The notes under the pieces are model-generated. The model did not search any database. It was given only the letters and a program-made list of their open reading frames with translations, and was not told the origin of the DNA. From JAQGMJ01 sp036271855 (GTDB taxonomy: Bacteria; Pseudomonadota; Gammaproteobacteria; Burkholderiales; JAEUOS01): a stretch of 15,686 nt of DNA. Both the position numbers and the translations under genes were made by a program. Shown here piece after piece: positions 1-7,024 of the stretch (within the stretch, counting starts at the first letter, position 1; the number at the start of each line of letters is the position of its first letter). The stretch is taken from the NCBI GenBank assembly GCA_036271855.1, contig DATAZV010000486.1:1-15686 (forward strand), in the 5' to 3' direction.

Positions 1-371
1 TGATCGCCTGCGCGCAGGACGATGCCGAAGCGCGCGCGCGCCTGGAAGCGCGCGGCTGCGAAGTGCTGCTCCTGCCCAATCCCAACGGCAAGGTCGAACT
101 GATCGACGTGATGCGCGAACTGGGTCGGCGCAAGCTCAATGAAATCCACGTCGAGGCAGGCTTCAAGCTCAACGGCTCGCTGCTGCGCGAAGGCTGCATC
201 GACGAACTGCTGCTCTATCTTGCACCCACCATCCTCGGCGACAGCGCGCAGGGCATGTTCAATCTGCCTGCCTTGACCCAGCTCGACGCCGGCATCAAAC
301 TCAAACTGCACCGCATGAGCCAGGTCGGCCCCGACCTGCGCCTGCTGGTGCGCACGCGGACGGAAAGCTAG
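1..371 (+). CDS. ribD: RibD C-terminal part (riboflavin biosynthesis deaminase/reductase), 5' truncated by window edge
   Basis: The reading frame is open from base 3 to the TAG at 369-371 and has no start in the window, so only about 122 C-terminal residues are present. They match the reductase domain of bifunctional RibD, which reduces the ribosyl side chain of 5-amino-6-(5-phosphoribosylamino)uracil with NADPH in the cytoplasm, after the N-terminal domain has deaminated the pyrimidine. The visible signature is the block NEIHVEAGFKLNGSLLREG followed by DELLLYLAPTILG, typical of the end of the RibD reductase fold. The N-terminal deaminase domain with its zinc ligands lies outside the window and cannot be checked. 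The stop is two bases before the riboflavin synthase ATG, so the two genes are very probably cotranscribed. A stand-alone reductase lacking the deaminase domain cannot be excluded, but is unusual in proteobacteria. Confidence 0.9.
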   Translation, partial: IACAQDDAEARARLEARGCEVLLLPNPNGKVELIDVMRELGRRKLNEIHVEAGFKLNGSLLREGCIDELLLYLAPTILGDSAQGMFNLPALTQLDAGIKLKLHRMSQVGPDLRLLVRTRTES

Positions 372-373
372 CC

Positions 374-982
374 ATGTTTACCGGCATCATCGCGGCGGTC
401 GGCCGTATCGACAAGATCGAACCCCTGGGTGACGCCGCTGCCGGCCTGCGCCTGCGCATAGAGGCCGGCGCCCTCGGCCTGGACGATGTCGCCATTGGCG
501 ACTCCATTGCCATCCAGGGCGCCTGCATGACGGTGGTGGCAAAAGCCGGCAACAGCTTCGCCATCGACATTTCGCGCGAGAGCCTGTCCAAAACCATCGG
601 CCTGGACGCGCCCGGCGAAGTCAACCTGGAAAAGGCGGTGTCGCTGGCCACCAAGCTGGGTGGTCATCTGGTCACCGGCCACGTCGACGGTATCGGCGAG
701 GTGCTGAAGTTCGCGCCCGTGGCCGAATCGTACGAACTGGTGGTGCGTGCGCCGAAGGAGCTCGCCAAGTTCATCGCCTACAAAGGCTCGGTCACGGTCA
801 ACGGCGTTTCGCTCACCGTCAACCGCGTGGCCGACATCGCCGGCGGCGCCGAGTTCAGCATCAACCTGATTCCGCACACCATCGCCGCCACCACGCTGAA
901 AGCCCTGACACCCGGTGTGAAGGTCAACCTGGAAATAGACCTGATCGCGCGTTATGTCGAGCGCATGTTGAGCGTCAAGTAG
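374..982 (+). CDS. ribE: Riboflavin synthase, alpha chain
   Basis: A 202-residue cytoplasmic enzyme that converts two molecules of 6,7-dimethyl-8-ribityllumazine into riboflavin and 5-amino-6-ribitylaminouracil, the last step of the pathway. It starts MFTGIIAAVG, the near-invariant N-terminus of the family (MFTGII), and has the expected tandem lumazine-binding domains. In the first, GDSIAIQGACMTVV is followed by LGGHLVTGHVDG. In the second, KGSVTVNGVSLTVN is followed by INLIPHTIAATTL. Length is close to the usual 200-215 residues. The ATG two bases after the ribD stop fixes the start and implies coupled translation. The symbol varies between species (ribC in E. coli nomenclature, ribE in Bacillus); I use ribE for riboflavin synthase. 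The next gene downstream is a cytochrome, not ribBA or ribH. No FMN riboswitch is seen here. Confidence 0.96.
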   Translation: MFTGIIAAVGRIDKIEPLGDAAAGLRLRIEAGALGLDDVAIGDSIAIQGACMTVVAKAGNSFAIDISRESLSKTIGLDAPGEVNLEKAVSLATKLGGHLVTGHVDGIGEVLKFAPVAESYELVVRAPKELAKFIAYKGSVTVNGVSLTVNRVADIAGGAEFSINLIPHTIAATTLKALTPGVKVNLEIDLIARYVERMLSVK

Positions 983-987
983 CGCGC

Positions 988-1024
988 CATCTGTATCTGC
1001 CGCGAAGTGGGCATCTGTGTCTGC
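988..1024 (+). repeat. Imperfect 13-bp direct repeat upstream of the cytochrome operon
   Basis: CATCTGTATCTGC at 988-1000 recurs as CATCTGTGTCTGC at 1012-1024. That is 12 of 13 matching bases with start points 24 bp apart. Both copies lie in the gap between the riboflavin synthase stop and the Shine-Dalgarno element of the first cytochrome gene. This placement fits a two-site operator or a 5'-leader element for the cytochrome operon, but chance duplication is possible. No convincing -35/-10 pair was found beside it. Confidence 0.4.
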
Positions 1025-1039
1025 ATGTCTTCCGGTAAT

Positions 1040-1043
1040 GAGG
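1040..1043 (+). promoter_or_regulatory. Shine-Dalgarno GAGG that sets the diheme cytochrome start
   Basis: GAGG at 1040-1043 ends 8 bases before the ATG at 1052. It is too close (2 bases) to the ATG at 1046 to serve that codon well. Neither the GTG at 1007 nor the ATG at 1088 has a comparable element, which is why 1052 is chosen. Confidence 0.5.
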
Positions 1044-1051
1044 TTATGCTG

Positions 1052-1843
1052 ATGTCGACCTGGCGTCTTGCTCTGCCAGCCAAACCCATGAAGCCGATTC
1101 CTCTCCCTGTTAAACGATTCCTGGCGCGAGCAGCTTGTCTGCCGTGGCTGGCATCGGCGTGCGCCGGCGCGGCAGCGGCCGATGCGCCGGCTTCCGCGCG
1201 GCGTCCCGCCGACACCATGGCCGAGCGCGTCGTCGCCTGCGTCGCCTGCCATGGCGAGCAGGGGCGCGCCACCACCGACGGTTACTATCCGCGCATCGCC
1301 GGCAAGCCGGCCGGCTACCTGTTCAACCAACTGGTCAATTTTCGCGAGGGGCGGCGCCAGAACGCCACCATGAGCTATCTGGTGGCCAATCTGCCGGACA
1401 GCTATCTACATGAGATCGCCGAGCACTTCGCGGCGCTGAATCCGCCTTACGCGGCACCGCAGCCGCCGGTGGCAAGCGCCGCCGTGCTCGAGCGCGGGCG
1501 TGTACTGGCGAGCGCCGGTGACGCATCCAAAGGCCTGCCCGCCTGCGCTACCTGCCACGGCAGCGCGCTCACCGGCACCGCGCCGGCGGTGCCCGGGCTG
1601 ATCGGCCTGCCGCGCGATTACCTGAACGCGCAGTTCGGCGCCTGGAGCAACCGCGTGCGCCGCGCCGCCGCGCCCGACTGCATGGCGCAGATCACCAGCC
1701 GCCTGAGCGCGGAAGACCTGGGTGCCGTCACCGCCTACCTGGCGGCACAGACCGTGCCGCCGCACGCGGCGGCCGCGCCCGCGGCGGCCGGCGGGCCGAA
1801 AACGCCGCTGGAATGCGGCAGCATGCAGCGAGGGGTGCCATGA
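1052..1843 (+). CDS. Secreted diheme cytochrome c (c4-like)
   Basis: A 263-residue periplasmic electron carrier when started at the ATG at 1052, which has a GAGG eight bases upstream. The ATG at 1088 would trim 12 residues and leave a more standard signal peptide. The N-terminus has a basic stretch (PVKRFLARAA) followed by a hydrophobic and Ala-rich signal ending near ACAGAAAADA. Two haem-binding CxxCH motifs follow, CVACH at residues 63-67 and CATCH at 165-169, in two similar halves as in cytochrome c4. Likely axial methionines are Met107 (NATMSYLVANL) and Met211 (DCMAQITSRL). The protein ends in an Ala/Pro-rich tail with an extra Cys (TPLECGSMQ) outside the cytochrome folds; its role is unknown. 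The stop overlaps the next gene's start (ATGA at 1840-1843), so both cytochromes should be made together. The physiological donor is not encoded nearby. Confidence 0.87.
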   Translation: MSTWRLALPAKPMKPIPLPVKRFLARAACLPWLASACAGAAAADAPASARRPADTMAERVVACVACHGEQGRATTDGYYPRIAGKPAGYLFNQLVNFREGRRQNATMSYLVANLPDSYLHEIAEHFAALNPPYAAPQPPVASAAVLERGRVLASAGDASKGLPACATCHGSALTGTAPAVPGLIGLPRDYLNAQFGAWSNRVRRAAAPDCMAQITSRLSAEDLGAVTAYLAAQTVPPHAAAAPAAAGGPKTPLECGSMQRGVP

Positions 1844-3135
1844 AGCACACCCTGAAGCGCGTGATGCTTTGGCTGGCATTGCTGCTGGCGCTGACCATCG
1901 GCGTGGCGTTGTTCATGAGCTACCTGGCTGAACGCGAGGAGCCGGTGGATGCTTCCGCGGCAGGGGACGCCGCCGTGCAAGCCGCGCGCGGCCGCTACCT
2001 CGCACTGGCGGGCGATTGTGCCGCCTGCCATACCGCGCGCGGCGGCGCCGCCTACGCCGGCGGCCGCGAAATCCAGACGCCGTTCGGCAGCGTCTATTCC
2101 TCCAACCTGACGCCGGACGGCGGCACCGGCCTGGGCGCCTGGAGCAGCGACGATTTCTGGCGCGCCCTGCATCACGGCAAATCGAAGGACGGGCGCCTGC
2201 TTTATCCGGCCTTTCCTTACCCCAACTACACCAAGGTGACGCGCGCCGACGCCGATGCGCTGTTCGCGTACCTGAAAAGCCTGAGCCCGGTGGCGCAGGC
2301 CAATCGCCAGCCGTCGTTACGCTTTCCCTACAACCAGCCTCTGTTGCTGGCCGGCTGGCGCGCCCTTTATTTCCGCCCCGGCGTGTTTCGGCCCGAGCTG
2401 GAGCAAAGCGCGGAATGGAATCGCGGCGCCTACCTGGTCCAGGGCCTGGGCCACTGCAACGCCTGTCACACCAGCCGCGATCCGCTGGGCGGCACGCAAA
2501 CCCGCGCCGACCTCGCCGGCGGCATGATCCCGGTGCTGAACTGGTATGCCCCCGCACTCACCTCGGGCGCCGAAACCGGCCTGGCCAGGTGGGACACCGC
2601 GCAGCTCGCCGGCCTGCTCAAAACCGGCGTGTCGGCCAAGGGCGCGGTCTACGGCCCGATGGCCGAAACCGTCTACAAAAGCCTGCAGTACATGAGCGAC
2701 GACGACATCAGCGCGATGGCCGGCTACCTCAAGTCCCTGCCGCCCACCCGCGCACCGGCGGCCGGCGCGCCACCGGCTACGGGCGAAAGCTTTGCACGGG
2801 TGATGGAAACCGGCGGCCGCCTGTATGCCAAGTATTGCGCCGATTGCCATGGCGCCAATGGTGCCGGCGCGCCGCCGGCCTATCCGCCGCTGGCCGGCAA
2901 CCACAGCCTGACCATGGATTCGCCCGTCAATCCGATCCGCGTGGTGCTCAACGGCGGCTTTGCGCCGGGTACCGCGGGCAACCCGCGGCCCTACGGCATG
3001 CCGCCGTTTCGCCTCGCCCTGAATGGCGACGAGGTGGCGGCGGTGGTCACCTACGTGCGCAACAGCTGGGGCAACAGTGCGGGCGTGGTCTCGCCGGTCG
3101 AAGTTGCCCGCTACGCGGCGGTGCCGCTGGAATAG
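1840..3135 (+). CDS. Membrane-anchored triheme cytochrome c, alcohol/gluconate dehydrogenase subunit type
   Basis: A 431-residue protein starting at the ATG at 1840, which overlaps the previous stop and has GAGGGG at 1830-1835. Residues 9-30 (LWLALLLALTIGVALF and flanks) form one hydrophobic helix with no clear signal-peptidase site, so the protein is probably anchored in the inner membrane with its haem domains in the periplasm. Three CxxCH sites are present: CAACH at 60-64, CNACH at 206-210 and CADCH at 333-337. This is the layout of the cytochrome subunit of membrane-bound alcohol, aldehyde and gluconate dehydrogenases and of nicotinate-dehydrogenase-type systems. Probable Met ligands include GPMAETV in domain two and YGMPPF in domain three. 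In domain one the equivalent stretch reads YPAFPYPNY, with Phe where some relatives have Met. No flavin, PQQ or molybdenum dehydrogenase accompanies it, so the substrate is unknown. Confidence 0.87.
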   Translation: MKHTLKRVMLWLALLLALTIGVALFMSYLAEREEPVDASAAGDAAVQAARGRYLALAGDCAACHTARGGAAYAGGREIQTPFGSVYSSNLTPDGGTGLGAWSSDDFWRALHHGKSKDGRLLYPAFPYPNYTKVTRADADALFAYLKSLSPVAQANRQPSLRFPYNQPLLLAGWRALYFRPGVFRPELEQSAEWNRGAYLVQGLGHCNACHTSRDPLGGTQTRADLAGGMIPVLNWYAPALTSGAETGLARWDTAQLAGLLKTGVSAKGAVYGPMAETVYKSLQYMSDDDISAMAGYLKSLPPTRAPAAGAPPATGESFARVMETGGRLYAKYCADCHGANGAGAPPAYPPLAGNHSLTMDSPVNPIRVVLNGGFAPGTAGNPRPYGMPPFRLALNGDEVAAVVTYVRNSWGNSAGVVSPVEVARYAAVPLE

Positions 3136-3137
3136 GC

Positions 3138-3167
3138 GCCGTGGCTGCGCGCCGCATAGCGGCACGG
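3138..3167. terminator. Candidate hairpin between convergent genes
   Basis: The 36-bp gap between the triheme cytochrome stop (3135) and the stop of the opposing TPR gene (3172) contains the perfect inverted repeat GCCGC-ATA-GCGGC at 3151-3163. It also contains a wider pairing, CCGTG at 3139-3143 with CACGG at 3163-3167; the two pairings share base 3163. The position suits a bidirectional terminator. There is no T-tract on either side, so intrinsic termination would be weak. Confidence 0.3.
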
Positions 3168-3171
3168 ACGG

Positions 3172-5877
3172 CTAGCCCTCGATGGTGAAAGCCTGTGGCG
3201 CCAGCCCCTGCTGGCTGCGCGCATGCATGCGCAGGTAGGCTTCTTCCAAGTGATCGCGCAGTCGCGCGGTGCTGAACAAGCTGTGTTCCGCGCGCTGTTG
3301 CCTCAGACGCGTGCGCAGGGCTTGCAGGCGGGCGGGGTCGCCCGCCAAGCGCAGAGCCAGGGCTTCGTAGTCGGCCAGGTTTTCGGTGATGAGTTCAGCC
3401 AGGCCGGCGGTGGTGAGCAGGCTGGCGGCAATGCGGCTGGCGAAGGCTTCGCCGGCACAGGTGAGCAGGGGCACCCCGGCCCAGAGCGCGTCGCTGGCGG
3501 TGGTATGGGCGTTGTAGGGCAGGGTGTCGAGAAACAGGTCGGCCAGGGCGATGCGCGCCAGGTGGTCCTCGATGCGCGGTGTCTTCGCCGCCAGCACCAG
3601 GCGAGCCGGGTCGACGCCGCGCGCAGCCGCCTCGCGGCGCAGGTTTTCCGCCGCCGGCGCACCGGGGTCGGAAAGCCAGAGCACGCTGCCCGGCACTTGC
3701 TTGAGCAGGCGCATCCACACTTCGAATACCGGCGGGTTGAGCTTGTAGGCATTGTTGAAACAGCAAAAGACGAAGCCGCGTTCCGGCAGGCCGCAGGCGG
3801 CGCGGGTGGGCAGGGCTGCCGCCTGTAACGTGGTGTCGCGCGGCATCAGGCTCGCCGGCAGGTGCACCAGTTGTTCGGCGTAGTGCAGCGCGCTGGCCGG
3901 CGGGATGGCGGCGGGGTCGGCGATCAGGTAGTCGATGCAGCCCATGTCGAGCGTGCCGGCGTAACCCAGGTAGGCCGCCTGCACCGGCGCCGGGCGCAGC
4001 GCGAAGATTTCGCTGCGCGAGAGCTGGGTATAACCCATCAGGTCGATGGCAATGTCGATTTCGCGCTCGCGCATCAGGGCGGCGATGCGCGCCTCGCTGA
4101 AGGAAGAGACGTCGATGTAATGGTCGAAGGCGGCCTGGATGCGCTTGTCGAAGGTGCCCTCGCCCGGTGCCCGCAGGGCGATCGCCGTTACCTCGAAGCG
4201 TTTGCGGTCATGCAGCTCGAACAATTCGGCCATCAGGTAGGCCACCGGCGCGAAACCGAGGTCGGCCGAGACGTAGGCCAAGCGGATGCGCGGGTGCCGG
4301 TAGCGCGGCGCGGGGGCGGGCTGCGCTTTCGCGCGCAGGTCGGCGGCGTACAGGTGGGCGCATTGGCGCTGCTCGGCGGCCGAGGCGGTCACCGCGAGGT
4401 GGGAGAACGGCATGTCGGCGGAGTTACCGGCCGCCAGCGCGCTGCGCAACTTCAAGCAGTTGTCCGCGTACTCACTCCAGTCGCACAGGTTGAGCTGCGC
4501 CATCAGGCGATTGCCCAGGGCCTGCGGGTAGTCGGGGTCGGCTTCCAGCAGGCGGGCGTAACAGGCAGCGGCTTCGCTGAAATGGCGCAGCGCGCGCAGG
4601 GCGGCGCCGCGATTGGCCAGCGCGGAGAGGTGATCGGGCCGCTGCGCCAGCGCCGCGTCATAAGTTGCCAGGGCTTCGTCGAGGCGCTCCATCCGGTGCA
4701 GCACGGCGCCGCGTGCATACAGAAATTCGGGATTCTCCGGCTCCATGGCCAGCGCCTGTTCGCAGTTTTGCAGGGCTTGGGGCAGGCGCTGCAGCAGCAG
4801 CAGTTCGTGGCCGCAGTTGAACAGTGCTTCGGCGTACTGTGGGCGCAGCGCAACGGCATGCTGATGGCTGGCCAGCGCCTCCTCATGGCGCGAGAGCGCA
4901 CTCAGGGCGACACCACGGTTGCAATAGGCTTCGGCGAAATCCGGGCGCAGGGCGATTGCCCGCTCGCCGGCCGTCAGCGCGTCGGCGGCGCGCTCGAGCG
5001 CCAGCAACGACAGTGCGCGGTTGTTATGCGCTTCGGCGAAATCGGGCCGGATCGCCAGCGCGCGATCGTAGCTTTGCAGTGCATCGGCATGGCGATGCAG
5101 GGACTGCAGCAGCGTGCCTTGTTCGAACCAGGCTTGTGTATCCGCCGATTCGCGCGCCAGCAGCACTGCGTAAGCGGCCAGCGCCTCCGCATGCCGGTTG
5201 AGGCTCGCCAGCGCGATGCCGCGCCCGTGATGGGCCGGCGCGTGTCCGGGCTCGATCGCCAGCAGGCGATCGAAGGCCTCCAGGGCTTCCGACGGACGCT
5301 GCAGGGCCTGCAGGGCCAGCGCGCGGTTGTTCAGGGCGCCGGCGAAATCGGGCTGCAAGGCCAGCACGCGGTCGTAGTCGGCCAGCGCGTCAGCCTGGCG
5401 CTGCAGGGTTTGCAGCAGGACGCCACGGGCGAACAGGAGCGGCGGCTGGTCGGCGCCAAGGGCAACGGCCTGGTCGTAGCTTTGCAGCGCCTCGGCGGGC
5501 CGCCCGAGTGCCTGCAGGGTCTCGGCCTGGTTGATCCAGGCGTCGGCATGCGCAGGGTCGCGCGCCAGCACGGCGGTGAAGCCGGCGAGCGCATTGGCCT
5601 GCCGGCCGAGGTCGCGCAAGGCCAGTGCGCGGTGGAAATGGGCAGCGGCGGGCGCAGCGTCCACTGCCAAGGCGCGGTCGATCAGGGTGATGGCGCGCGC
5701 AGGGTCGCCGCTTTGCGCAGCGACCACGCCCAGCAGATGCAGGGCGTCGAAGTGCGCAGCCTCCTGCGTGAGGACGGCTTCGTACAACGCGCTGGCGCCG
5801 GCCAGGTCGCCCTGCTGGTGCAATTGCAGGGCTCGCTCGAACTGCGCAGCGGTGCCTGGATCGGAGGCTGGTGCCAT
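3172..5877 (-). CDS. TPR protein with GT41 (O-GlcNAc transferase/SPINDLY-like) glycosyltransferase domain
   Basis: A 901-residue, probably cytoplasmic protein. Residues 12-453 are 13 consecutive TPR units of exactly 34 residues each, a protein-binding superhelix. From about residue 530 it has a GT41 domain: RIRLAYVSADLG, then HDRKRFEVTAIAL, IDLMGYTQLSRSEIFALRPA, PVQAAYLGYAGT, FVFCCFNNAYKLNP, VPGSVLWL and HTTASDALWAGVPLLTCAGE. Family knowledge places UDP-sugar contacts at the Lys of AYK (Lys712) and in HTTASD (His791, Asp796), and all three are kept. The His expected five residues into the D-F-x-x-H-[AP] segment is Ala543 (DLGFAPVAYL), so catalysis may be lost or altered. The probable role is glycosylating a protein, but donor and target are unknown. 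No clear Shine-Dalgarno precedes the ATG at 5877. The gene is last of three minus-strand genes, 82 bp after the aldo/keto reductase. Confidence 0.9.
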   Translation of the reverse strand: MAPASDPGTAAQFERALQLHQQGDLAGASALYEAVLTQEAAHFDALHLLGVVAAQSGDPARAITLIDRALAVDAAPAAAHFHRALALRDLGRQANALAGFTAVLARDPAHADAWINQAETLQALGRPAEALQSYDQAVALGADQPPLLFARGVLLQTLQRQADALADYDRVLALQPDFAGALNNRALALQALQRPSEALEAFDRLLAIEPGHAPAHHGRGIALASLNRHAEALAAYAVLLARESADTQAWFEQGTLLQSLHRHADALQSYDRALAIRPDFAEAHNNRALSLLALERAADALTAGERAIALRPDFAEAYCNRGVALSALSRHEEALASHQHAVALRPQYAEALFNCGHELLLLQRLPQALQNCEQALAMEPENPEFLYARGAVLHRMERLDEALATYDAALAQRPDHLSALANRGAALRALRHFSEAAACYARLLEADPDYPQALGNRLMAQLNLCDWSEYADNCLKLRSALAAGNSADMPFSHLAVTASAAEQRQCAHLYAADLRAKAQPAPAPRYRHPRIRLAYVSADLGFAPVAYLMAELFELHDRKRFEVTAIALRAPGEGTFDKRIQAAFDHYIDVSSFSEARIAALMREREIDIAIDLMGYTQLSRSEIFALRPAPVQAAYLGYAGTLDMGCIDYLIADPAAIPPASALHYAEQLVHLPASLMPRDTTLQAAALPTRAACGLPERGFVFCCFNNAYKLNPPVFEVWMRLLKQVPGSVLWLSDPGAPAAENLRREAAARGVDPARLVLAAKTPRIEDHLARIALADLFLDTLPYNAHTTASDALWAGVPLLTCAGEAFASRIAASLLTTAGLAELITENLADYEALALRLAGDPARLQALRTRLRQQRAEHSLFSTARLRDHLEEAYLRMHARSQQGLAPQAFTIEG
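4519..5844 (-). repeat. Thirteen gapless 102-bp TPR-coding repeats
   Basis: This is the part of the GT41 gene encoding residues 12-453. Each 102-bp unit encodes one 34-residue TPR ending in a pattern close to A(I/L)xxxPDxAEA, with units starting LHLLG, HFHRA, WINQA, LFARG, LNNRA, HHGRG, WFEQG, HNNRA, YCNRG, LFNCG, LYARG and LANRG. Units are diverged at protein and DNA level (for example units 8 and 9 share RPDFAEA), so the array looks old rather than recently expanded. Confidence 0.85.
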
Positions 5878-5959
5878 GAAAGGGGAGCGTGGGTCGGCGG
5901 CGGAGATGGCGCATTGTGCAACAGCGGCGCCCGCCGTGCAGCCGGGGCGCGCGAACGCC

Positions 5960-6970
5960 TCAGGCCGTACGCGGCGCGCGGCCCAGTACCGGGTAGATCG
6001 GGTCGGTATAGAACTGGGTGGAAGGGTGGCCCGGCGCCACCAGTTTGTCGACCAGGGCTTCGTCTTCGGCGCTGAAGGCGTGCTTGAACGAATCCATGTA
6101 GCTGGTCCATTGCTCCAGGGTGCGCGGGCCGGCGATCACCGAGGTGACGTAGCGGTTGTTGCGCACCCAGTTGAAGGCGAATTCGATCGGGGTCATGCCG
6201 CGCTTGTGCGCATGCTCGGCAATGATTTGCGCCAGGCGCAGAGAGTCGTCGCGGAACTCGGTTTGCAGCATGCGTTTGTCCTTGCGGCCGGCGCGCGAGT
6301 CGGGCGCGGGTGCCTCCCCCGGTTTGTACTTGGCCGAAAGCACGCCGCGCGCCAGCGGGCTGTAGGGCACGATGGCGATCCCGTGCTGCATGCAGCAGGG
6401 GATCAGCTCCAGTTCGGGGGTGCGATCCATCGCGTTGTAGCAGGGCTGGCAGACGATCGGCGCCGGCACGCCCATCGCCTTGCAGGTGGCGACGAAGGCG
6501 GCGACGCGCCAGGCGCGGAAGTTGGACAGGCCGATGTAGCGGATCTTGCCAGCGCGGATCAGATCGCCCAACGTGGAGACGGTTTCTTCCATCGGCGTGT
6601 CGGCATCGTCGCGATGCAGATACCAGATGTCGATGTAATCGGTGTCCAGGCGCTTGAGCGAATGTTCGATCGCCAGGTTGAGCCAGCGCCGCGAGGAGCC
6701 GCGGTCGTTGGGGTCGCTGCCATGCGGATTGGAAACCTTGGTGGCAAGGATCCAGCGCGTGCGGTCTTGTGCGATCAGCTTGCCGGTGAGTCGTTCGGAA
6801 TTGTTGCTTGCGTAGCTGTCGGCGGTGTCGATGAAATTGACGCCGGCCTCGCGTGCCGCGGCGACGATGCGCCCGGCCTCGGCTTCGTCGGTACGGTCGC
6901 CGAACATCATGGTGCCCAGGCAGATCGGCGAGACGCGGATGCCGCTGGCACCCAGTTTGTTGTATTCCAT
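5960..6970 (-). CDS. Aldo/keto reductase family oxidoreductase
   Basis: A 336-residue cytoplasmic (alpha/beta)8-barrel enzyme that probably uses NADPH to reduce an aldehyde or ketone. The AKR catalytic tetrad is complete: Asp48 and Tyr53 in FIDTADSYASN, Lys78 in LATKVSN, and His119 in YLHRDD. Other family marks are KIRYIGLSNF, IVPYSPLARGVLSAKY and, for the cofactor phosphate, AGPRTLEQW near the C-terminus. The start at 6970 is preceded by GAGGA (plus-strand 6977-6981) six bases upstream. Length and motifs place it with the YajO/Tas-like bacterial AKRs, which act on varied or unknown substrates, so I assign none. It starts 54 bp after the stop of the TctC-like gene, and a hairpin lies in that gap; cotranscription is possible but not certain. 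Confidence 0.92.
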   Translation of the reverse strand: MEYNKLGASGIRVSPICLGTMMFGDRTDEAEAGRIVAAAREAGVNFIDTADSYASNNSERLTGKLIAQDRTRWILATKVSNPHGSDPNDRGSSRRWLNLAIEHSLKRLDTDYIDIWYLHRDDADTPMEETVSTLGDLIRAGKIRYIGLSNFRAWRVAAFVATCKAMGVPAPIVCQPCYNAMDRTPELELIPCCMQHGIAIVPYSPLARGVLSAKYKPGEAPAPDSRAGRKDKRMLQTEFRDDSLRLAQIIAEHAHKRGMTPIEFAFNWVRNNRYVTSVIAGPRTLEQWTSYMDSFKHAFSAEDEALVDKLVAPGHPSTQFYTDPIYPVLGRAPRTA

Positions 6971-7000
6971 GCGTAGTCCTCGGGTGTCCTGAACAAGCGC

Positions 7001-7020
7001 CGCGCTGGCGGTGCAGCGCG
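7001..7020 (-). terminator. 7-bp stem hairpin between the tctC-like and aldo/keto reductase genes
   Basis: CGCGCTG at 7001-7007 and CAGCGCG at 7014-7020 are perfectly complementary around a 6-base loop. The hairpin lies three bases past the stop of the minus-strand tctC-like gene and 20 bases upstream of the reductase Shine-Dalgarno. In the direction of transcription it is followed by GCGCTTGTTC, not a real T-tract. It may act as a weak terminator, attenuator or mRNA-stability element that gives the two genes unequal expression. Confidence 0.35.
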
Positions 7021-7024
7021 AAGT

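Noticed and set aside
968..996. TTGAGC (968-973) with CTGTAT (991-996), 17-bp spacing, as a promoter for the cytochromes
   Set aside because: The spacing is ideal but the -10 match is poor, so it is not reported as a promoter.
1007..1051. GTG at 1007 as the start of the diheme cytochrome
   Set aside because: No Shine-Dalgarno, the leader is unlike a signal peptide n-region, and it would overlap the direct repeat. The ATG at 1052 or 1088 fits better.
368..1330. Minus-strand open frame opposite riboflavin synthase
   Set aside because: Riboflavin synthase is unmistakable on the plus strand; the antisense product shows no domain.
4519..5844. CRISPR or tandem DNA repeat array
   Set aside because: The 102-bp period is coding (TPR units), diverged in DNA sequence, and has no repeat-spacer structure.
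3862..6075. Plus-strand open frame of 737 codons opposite the TPR/GT41 gene
   Set aside because: Its apparent internal periodicity (QGLQ-like runs) is simply the antisense reading of the 102-bp TPR repeats.
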